A stretch of 64,000 nt of DNA from Piezodorus guildinii (lineage: Eukaryota; Arthropoda; Insecta; Hemiptera; Pentatomidae). Both the position numbers and the translations under genes were made by a program. This document shows, piece after piece, positions 57,250 through 64,000 of this stretch (within the stretch, counting starts at the first letter, position 1; each line of letters begins with the position of its first letter). A model generated the notes under the pieces. It had not been told where the DNA came from. It was given only the letters and a program-made list of their open reading frames with translations, and did no database searches. The stretch covers positions 27,826,641-27,890,640 of the forward strand of contig CM041294.1 in assembly GCA_023052935.1 (NCBI GenBank). The letters are read 5' to 3'.

Positions 57250-58225
57250 TATTTAGGACTCATCAACGTCTTCTACATCGGGCATATGGTCGATCAAGAG
57301 ATGCATTATTTTACAAACAACAGGAAGAGGTCAGAACTATATTATATAGGTACCAAGTGGAGATTTTGCTGAGAAAGATTATTAAGGCAATTTTGGGTAT
57401 GAATCAAAGATCAAATCAATTAATATATTTTCGGACTTTAATGAAATGTCTGCAAGCAAATAATTCAATCTCAATAATGAAGAAGCTGTGTTTTAGACGG
57501 GATGAGCTAGTCGGGAAAATTGGCCACCGGTTTTCCACAAGAGTAAAAACTTTATATAGCTTAGTGGTGCCAAGAACTAAACATAGCTGGACGACACACC
57601 AGACTTGTTATTCCAATGCTACTGTTTACAGTAATTTTTCTCCAAATTTTCAATATTATCACACAAATCCTCCAGTGTATTGAAATTATTACTAAAATGA
57701 GGGCAAAATCCCTCGGTTAGGGAAAATAGCTGAATTATTGAATTCAAATTACTTATCGCTGTAGACATGTCCTCAATGCCGGCCTGCGTCACTCATTCTG
57801 ATATTTATCCTGTATACATGTATTTGTATTCCTTATTGCTTTTTGGTTTTGTCAGTTACTCTTCCTTGCTGTATACTGTTGTCTTGTTTATGTTTCTTTA
57901 TAATTGTTTTTATATTATTTAGGTTTTGTATTTACATATCTTAATTTTAGATCATGTACATATGCATATGTATTCCTTATAGCTTTTTGGCTTTGTCAAA
58001 TACTGTTTCTTGCTGTGTTTTGTGTTTATGTTTCTTTATAATTTGACTTATATATTATTTAAGTATTTTATTGTGTCTTACTGTGTACTTTGTTACTGTT
58101 TGTTTGTTGTTGTACTTCAAGTGAATTGCAGCAAGTGAACTCCTTTCCCACACTGCACTGTAAAAATATGTATATTTTGATTTAAATAAAGAAGGTAATA
58201 AAAAATAAAATAATAATAATAAAAA
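57250..58225 (+). mobile_element. possible LINE 3' end with duplicated 3' UTR
   Basis: The frame 57357-57683 (108 codons) has LLRKIIKAILGMNQRSNQL and SIMKKLCFRRDELVGKIGHR, loosely like the N..YRK.LG..R.S.......RF..R tail of some LINE proteins. The 3' part holds two copies of a 144-bp unit (GTATTCCTTATTGCTTTTTG at 57826 and its variant at 57970) and ends TTTAAATAAAGAAGGTAATA followed by an A-rich tail. The coding assignment is weak. Confidence 0.4.
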
Positions 58226-58774
58226 ACAGTTTCCAGGATGTATTAATTTCGAAATTATCTCATCTCTAAATGTCTTAAGTAATTTAACTATTCTTGAAAT
58301 AGAAAAAATGAAAACAAATTAGTATCAATATATATTTACTAGAACTTAAAAGACAAAATTAATTTTTTTTTAAATTTATTTACCACTATGCTCATACGAT
58401 TAAAAATGTAGAATATAAATAGTTAATCACATATAAAAATTAAAGAAATAATTCCTAACTCTAATCTCTTATGGACCAAAGATATGGAGATGGTTGAAGT
58501 GACTTACTTTTTAAACTAACTAATCTTACAATTTGTTTTTGTTTTAAATGTCTAAATTATTAAAAATGGGAACATAAAGGACTAAGGAAGAACTTTTAAA
58601 GGGGAAAATAAAATTTTGTTTAAAACATATTTTTATTTTGTACTTCTCATTATTATTTTTAATATCAAAATGTAATTTTTAAATAACAGTAAGTTCTTTT
58701 CATTATACCATAGAAAATCCCATCTTCCGGAAAGAATCCCGAAATGTGGACTAAATATTTTTAAAAAAAAATAA
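58226..58774. other. no gene recognised
   Basis: AT-rich. Nothing identified. Confidence 0.35.
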
Positions 58775-59020
58775 GGAGTCACCTGTGGTATAGTGGCTAG
58801 AATTACAGCCTTCTATGGCCAAATTAACGTTTTCGAATCCGGCTGATAGCCCTAGGATATTTTAAAGGTAGTAAACAAATTCTTGGTTATACCGTCCTTC
58901 AGAGGAGACGTAAAATGGTGGTCCCGAACATATGCGATGTCCCATTCCTAATTAATCTGGGTATTCAAAATTTAGGACTCCCACTGATAAGAAACACTAT
59001 CATAAAAGTGACGTTAAATG
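58775..59020 (+). mobile_element. SINE-2, copy 2
   Basis: Head GGAGTCACCTGTGGTATAGT, decayed B box TTTTCGAATCCGGC, body ACCGTCCTTCAGAGGAGACG, GGTGGTCCCGAAC, AAAATTTAGGACTCCCACTG, tail AAAGTGACGTTAAATGAATA. Same order as 48725-49010. Confidence 0.75.
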
Positions 59021-60354
59021 AATAAACAAAAATAAATTATGGAATAATTAAAACATACCAATTTTGTCTTCCTCAATTAATTATTTTATTACCAATACAT
59101 TTAAAATTACGTTATTTTTTGTTGACCGAGCAATAAATTGTTATTTCACTGTTGTAAACTTAATGTGTAAAATCTAGAATCTCTTCCGGTATATATTTAA
59201 TATTCAAGGTTTATCGTCCTTTTCTGCTCCATCGTATTATCCTTCAGGTAACGAACCAATCTAACCAGAGTGGAAAGGTTGAAACCAATTCCAACTCCTG
59301 CCGTTGGAGGTCGCTAATTACAAATAGTTTGCTTAAAATTATTCAGACATTTTTGACAGGAAATTTATGCACCTGTGATGAAGCTGATTTCCACACAGTT
59401 AAGTTCATCGATAGGGTAGTATTTTTCTTTTTATTTAACAAAGTATATTGAAGTCAACAATTATGTTCTATTACTAAGTTGGTGTACTCAATTGATTAAG
59501 AGGTCGCGTGTTCTGAAGCGATTAACACTTGAGATAGCTTCCAATTTGTTGAGTTAACATCACGTATAAAACACCAACTACACTTTTGTTGGTATATTCG
59601 GTGTTAGACTACCTAGTGCTAATGAGAATATTTTTGAATCTGTTCCTCTAGGCGTCCAATATCGGAATCTATCAAACATTGATTTGTAAGCAGTATCTTT
59701 ATTGTTTCTTATTAACCCTCTTATTGCCGGTAAGAAAACGGAAGATAACCGGCCGAATTTGACAAATACGCAACGATATGGAATAACGCCTATAAAAACC
59801 AAACTACAAATGATATTTACATGCTTAAAAATGCCACGTATTCGGGACGAAATGGAGAATAAAGCTATGATAATGATTCTCCAATATAAATTGAAAATAA
59901 TATGAATAACACAATTATAAATAATATAAAAATTGAGTTCTATCTATCATAAACATTTCGACTTTGGAACTAGAAGAGTGTCTGGTGCCGAGTGTCCATC
60001 TTATCGCTTCACAAACAGAGTCTCAGCACACTCCGGTATAGAATGTGTGAAATTTCAGACCCAAACCGGTTTACAAATTCTTTAGCAACAAAATTTGACT
60101 AAAAGTTTTCTCGATATGCGATGAATAAGTCGCTATAACACATACGTTTGCTACACTTGCCAAAAGTGCCAACAACGATATGTCGTTCGGCACTAAAAGG
60201 ATAAAGTTGAATGCATCTCCTATTCATTCAGCTCGATGAGAGGTACATTTCAAAGGCTTAAGACCTTTTTTGTTACATCATAGGAACAATAGCCTCTTAA
60301 TGATCTGATGATTTTATACGATTGAATATTACATTCAAATAAAATCATACATTT
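59021..60354. other. no gene recognised
   Basis: Frames at 59578-59802 (minus) and 59702-59905 (plus) overlap and neither has a motif I recognise. Confidence 0.35.
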
Positions 60355-60470
60355 TAAATAAAAATTATAATGATGGAGTATTTGTTGACTGTTAAGAAAT
60401 TAGATAAGGAAGATGGTTGGGGGTGCGGTCATAAAATAAAATAAAAAAACAAGTGCTATTTTAATTATGT

Positions 60471-60509
60471 GCCGACGTTTCGGCCTACACTGTGGGTCTT
60501 CATCAGGGC
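60471..60509 (-). ncRNA. hammerhead-like motif, core intact, helix II mismatch
   Basis: Minus strand: GCC, CTGATGA, A, GACC-CACAGTGTA-GGCC (one mismatch), GAAA, CGTC, GGC. Confidence 0.45.
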
Positions 60510-61295
60510 TAAAAGAAACGAGATAACAACTAATGTAATTATAGAGTTAATAATGCGTTAGGTATATAATAATAATATGACAGTAATTTTTTTTAATATG
60601 GGAACATAAATAAAATTAAATGTAAAATGATAATAAGATGACAGTTATAAAGTATGGAAATAAACAAAATTAAGATGATAGTTATAAAGTATGGATGACA
60701 GTTATATAAATAATTAATAAGATGATAGTTGTATAGTATGGAAGTAAACAAAATTGAGATGATAATATTGTAATAAGAGTATATAAAGAGAGCGAATGAC
60801 AAAGGAAAAATATGTGAACAATTAAAATTTTAAATATGAACAATTTTAAAGTGATATATGACGGTAATATATTGAAAACATAATTAAGTGTATAGGTAAT
60901 ATATGAAAAGAAAATAGTCATTAAAAAAGATAAACAGTATGAATAAAAAAATGATTTTAAATTTTAAAATAATGTAATATTAAACTAACAATTATATGTC
61001 AGGATATGTAGCGGAAAAATATATGAGTATGGAAAGAGGGAGAAAGAAATGGGTGATGAAAAGAGATCCTAATCAATAAGAAAAAAAGATACATACTTGA
61101 CTCTGAGACTGTGTCTAAAGAAGTGATGTTTTTCTGTTTAAAAAACGCTCATTGCGTGGAACGGAAAATATGGGAACTAGAATGTTCGTTAGAGCTTTTC
61201 CAAGAAGCTAATTTATGTTTACTGTCATATTATTATTATACACCTAACGCATTATTAAGTCTATAATTACATTGGTTGTTATCTTGTTTCTTTTA

Positions 61296-61334
61296 GCCTT
61301 GATGAAGGCCCACAATGTAGGCCGAAACGTCGGC
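61296..61334 (+). ncRNA. hammerhead-like motif, core mutated
   Basis: GCC, TTGATGA (first core C changed to T), A, GGCC-CACAATGTA-GGCC, GAAA, CGTC, GGC. The change at the C3-equivalent should abolish cleavage. Confidence 0.45.
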
Positions 61335-61429
61335 ACATAATTAAAATAGCACTTGTTTTAAATGTGTGTTTCTATTTTATGACCGCACCCCCAACCATCT
61401 TCCTCATCTAAATAAAGATTAATTTTATT

Positions 61430-61500
61430 GGTTTCTCGGCCAGACATATATACTAATATGAACTGTACAACATTGTTATTCTTAAAGGGCATTTTTTAAA
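61430..61500 (+). mobile_element. LINE-a 3'-UTR fragment
   Basis: CGGCCAGACATATATACTAA, then AACTGTACAACATTGTTATT and CTTAAAGGG follow the LINE-a 3' UTR at 715-770. It directly follows the FB element. Confidence 0.5.
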
Positions 61501-61639
61501 TAGTATTATTATTATGTTTAAGTGATAATGATATGAACTAGAGTGCATTTATATGATTTAATAATAATTTGTAACTCTTGATGGTGCCTGAATAAGCGTA
61601 AAATTGACTCATTGGTTGTTTACTGTTTGAGAAACTTTT

Positions 61640-62008
61640 TTTTGTTTTCATTTTATTTTTATTGATTTTTACAACTGTATATATAACAAATAAAAGGGCT
61701 AAAATTACGAATATGACATAAAATAATCTTGTGAAGAAGTTACGCAGTGGTAACACTTCAATTCATTCTTTTAGGTAGCACTGTAATGTTTATTTTATAA
61801 GCAGGTCTCGAGGTCACTGTCTTTTCAGGCGCCTCGGAGGATGTAAATGAGATGTTAACAACAAGTGGGTTTGAGTGGGCAAGTAGTTTTGAATTAAAGG
61901 AGGTGTATCTATCGCGGGCCAAGTCTGCAACTAGTGGGATATTTAGGTCTCTATGGATGAGTTTATTGGTTACGAAGTAAGGGACATTGAGGACTTTGTG
62001 AAACTTAA
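61640..62008 (-). mobile_element. LINE-b 3' end, short copy
   Basis: The reverse complement reads VLNVPYFVTNKLIHRDLNIP, then ARDRYTSFNSKLLAHSNPLV, then the RRLKR region reduced and shifted, and a 3' UTR with GTTGTAAAAATCAATAAAAA. Truncated at about 62008 within the SKILRKIL segment. Confidence 0.75.
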
Positions 62009-62320
62009 AATTAAGAATAAGATTTCATTCCTGTTAATAAAATCATTTCACAGTATTTTAATTCCATTAAATAATCTATTTTTGTTCTTAACTATTTTCT
62101 TGTTTTAGGAAAAGAAGAAACCCTTTCTTCTTCTTCAGTGTTTCTGTTTAAAAACAAAACCTATCCCTTAGCTTCCTAAGATTAAACATTTCTTTTGATG
62201 TGTAAAAATAGATTTGGAAAGTTTAAAATTTGACTCGTTTACCTTCCTCTATCCCACCTCTAAAACGTAACTTAAATAAACTAACCTTTGTCGTGCGGTC
62301 TCTCGGTCTCTGATTTTGTT

Positions 62321-63200
62321 ACTTTCACTTACTATATATAGAAAGGGGAAGTATTGCGATCGTGAAAATTTTCGAATTCCAGTTTTCAACGGAAATATAC
62401 ATCTTAGGGTTCCCTGAGTCCAAATACCAAGTCCCGCAAAAAGGTCTGTGTGTGTGTGGTAGCTCCCGGGCGGAAACGGTAAGTCCTATGAAAATAAAAT
62501 TTCATATTTAAGACGAATATACGCCCGAGACGTTACAAAACCTTTTTCATCAAAATGAGCCTACCAGAAGATCCACTTTATACCATGCATTTTGCACCTT
62601 TTTTCGAGTTTCTCGAAAACGGTTCCGACGATTTTGATTAAACTCGTTATATCGATGTAAAATTTAATGGGCTTTAATTTCGTGTAGTTTTCATTCTGAT
62701 TAAAATGGTCTGAAAGGGCTTAAATGCCGATATTTTACAATTTGTTTCCTATAAAGAATCTTTAATTTTGTAGATTTTATAAAAATAAATATATTATCAC
62801 CGATGAAAAACACATAAATATATAAGTTGAACGAATTTGATATCTAACTAAATGAGAAAACTGAAAAAATATTTTTTTAATGCAATTATTTTATTTTTAA
62901 CATAGAAACAGTAATATACATGTATGATATAACGTTGGAAAGCTAAAGATTTTAGAAAAAATATTATCTTATACTCAAGCTTTCAAAAGTTAATGAGAGT
63001 GATGAAAAGAAGATAAAACTAACTGATTATTTTAGATAATAATATAATCGATTTTTTAATATAACACATGTTTCTATAGAAATTCAATTTAATTAATTAT
63101 CAATGGTTTCACTCATTTTTATCTCTAACTGTATTTGAAAATTCTTTCATTGATTTTAAAAATGGAGGTAAGTGAAAGTCGTGTGTTGTCCGCACCAGAT
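62321..63200 (+). mobile_element. HINE-J, copy 3
   Basis: Sub-terminal repeats ACTTTCACTTAC (62321-62332) and GTAAGTGAAAGT (63168-63179); a short GT run at about 62446-62458; a stem-loop GTGTG-TTGTC-CGCAC (63181-63195), then CAG and a T run. It is collinear with copy 1 for about 880 bp, including CCCGGGCGGAAACGGTAAG and TATACCATGCATTTTGCACC. Confidence 0.7.
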
Positions 63201-63904
63201 TTTTTTTTTAATAAACATATTTTAAATCGAATGTAATTCAGTCCAGAAATGTTCTGAGTTATTTTAAAATTTGCCGTGAGAATAAACCAATCGTAAACGT
63301 TTGCCACTGGGTTTGTCTGGAAACTAGCCAACGTTTGTTGTGTGTATAAACCATAACATTCGTAACAGTCTACATTTTCAGTTCTTTCATTGTTTAGCAT
63401 AATTATTCAATAATTTAGGAGTCATTCTTAGTTACCCTCTACATTTCTTAATATGTAAGTACCATTAGTTATCATTTGTTCGAAACAATTTTTATTGAAG
63501 TTTTCTAATCAAGAAACAGCGAATAATTATTTGAAAAATTGAAATTTTACCCATTATTTCGTCTGTGACGGGCCTGATGTGTGTGAGAGAGTGAGGTTAT
63601 AAACACACAGCTGGTGGGAGCAAAGAGGTTATGTGAAATGGATTTGTCACTGCCGCAAACATGTTTACATTTTAGTTCTCTTTATATTTAATTGAAGCTC
63701 ATTTTGTTTTTCTTTCTCATCTGTTTCATATATAGGTAGGTAAAAGTAAAAATAGAGTCTTATTATTCGCCTATGTTTTATAATATGCTATTGTTTTGTT
63801 ATGAGAACATTTAATATAAACTAATACATTTTTTAAATCAACACTCCATATTTATTTTTATGTTCCATACTTAATGCTTTATCATATTTTAAATATTTGT
63901 TCTA
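63201..63904 (+). other. presumed intron sequence before the exon
   Basis: No mobile element or frame is recognised. It ends TTTAAATATTTGTTCTAG, a plausible 3' splice site with a short pyrimidine tract. The 91-codon minus frame at 63125-63400 overlaps HINE-J and has no motif. Confidence 0.5.
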
Positions 63905-63980
63905 GATGACACCAACGAGGAGTCGGTCTACGTCATGCTTAACGGTGAAGAGTCTGAGCTCAGATTTTCAATAGCAACTG
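63905..63980 (+). CDS. internal coding exon; possibly a Rad/Gem/Kir-type small GTPase
   Basis: The only stretch with host-gene character. AG just before 63905 and GTGAGA just after 63980 are good splice signals, and the 76 bp between them have balanced composition and one open phase. If the first two bases complete a split codon, it reads (D)DTNEESVYVMLNGEESEL then RFSIATE. The acidic start followed by SVYVMLNGEESEL resembles the switch region of Rad/Gem/Kir (RGK) GTPases, which often have SV.VLLDGEESE. RGK proteins inhibit voltage-gated calcium channels at the membrane. The exon is well supported; the family is a tentative reading from 26 residues. Upstream and downstream exons lie outside the recognised features. 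Confidence 0.6.
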
Positions 63981-64000
63981 AGGTGAGATGCATTAAAAAT

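Larger units (their letters stand above)
60355..61413. mobile_element. FB foldback element, third good copy
   Basis: The left arm begins GATGGAGTATTTGTTGACTG and includes GTGCCGACGTTTCGGCC; the right arm ends ACCGCACCCCCAACCATCTT then CCTCATCT. The central block AGGGAGAAAGAAATGGG is in the opposite orientation to that at 20483-21567, so the two are inserted in opposite directions. An extra 140-bp stretch (61085-61225) is found only here. The flanks TAAATAAAAAATTA and TAAATAAAGATTA may be an imperfect target duplication. Confidence 0.75.

Noticed and set aside
59578..59905. Overlapping 74- and 67-codon frames
   Set aside because: They lie on opposite strands and neither shows a motif or internal relative.
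20709..60921. Similar small frames in the foldback arms (20709-20894, 50441-50626, 60593-60802), such as LYNCHLIIILHLI
   Set aside because: They recur because the arms are repeated and their 36-bp units are AT-rich; both arms and both strands give such frames, with no start context or domain.

Overview
The window is nuclear DNA from a metazoan, most likely an arthropod and probably an insect. It is very AT-rich, rich in (TA)n, (GA)n and (CA)n microsatellites, and packed with eukaryotic transposons: Jockey/I/RTE/R2-type LINEs, mariner, Tc1-like and Tigger-like DNA elements, Penelope-like elements, Helentron-type non-autonomous elements, tRNA-derived SINEs and MITEs. No operon-like or bacterial gene layout is present. 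Only one stretch looks like a host exon: 63905-63980 (+), preceded by a 3' splice site and followed by a 5' splice site. The 63 kb before it therefore looks like intron or intergenic DNA filled with layered insertions. Family names used here (LINE-a, LINE-b, LINE-c, FB, MITE-K, HINE-J, REP-M, REP-F, TAIL-G, SINE-1, SINE-2) are local labels.

Layout. 0-4.5 kb: LINE-a 3' end, a 297-bp palindrome, LINE fragments and simple repeats. 4.5-9.9 kb (- strand): a nearly complete I-like LINE with ORF1 (zinc knuckles), ORF2 (endonuclease, reverse transcriptase, RNase H), a poly(A) tail and duplicated 5' units. 10-17 kb: SINE-1, an A/B higher-order minisatellite (12.9-14.6 kb), an R2-type LINE end and a decayed foldback. 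17.5-22.4 kb: LINE-c (-) interrupted by LINE-b (+), then a foldback with 14-bp target duplications and another LINE-b. 23-33 kb: REP-M, MITE-K, a Tc1-like relic and several LINE ends. 33.8-41 kb: HINE-J, LINE-c (+), a Tigger-like deletion derivative, an RT fragment and an internally deleted mariner. 41.5-48.2 kb: LINE-b with target duplication, a Penelope-like ORF split by LINE-b, HINE-J, a TIR transposon, and a MITE-K split by LINE-a. 48.7-63.2 kb: SINE-2 twice, two more foldbacks, REP-F, REP-M with two nested insertions, an RTE-like LINE and further HINE-J copies. 63.9 kb: the exon.

Most elements are broken by stops, frameshifts or truncation. The most interesting common theme is a small RNA-like module with the core CTGANGA...GAAA that recurs in three otherwise different inverted-repeat families (about 2.0, 3.4, 10.1, 20.6, 21.5, 49.9, 50.7, 60.5 and 61.3 kb). 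It fits a dimer-type hammerhead ribozyme with one extra nucleotide. One of these families is linked to a Penelope-like reverse transcriptase ORF at 42.7-44.0 kb, which fits the known presence of hammerhead motifs in the pseudo-LTRs of Penelope-like elements.
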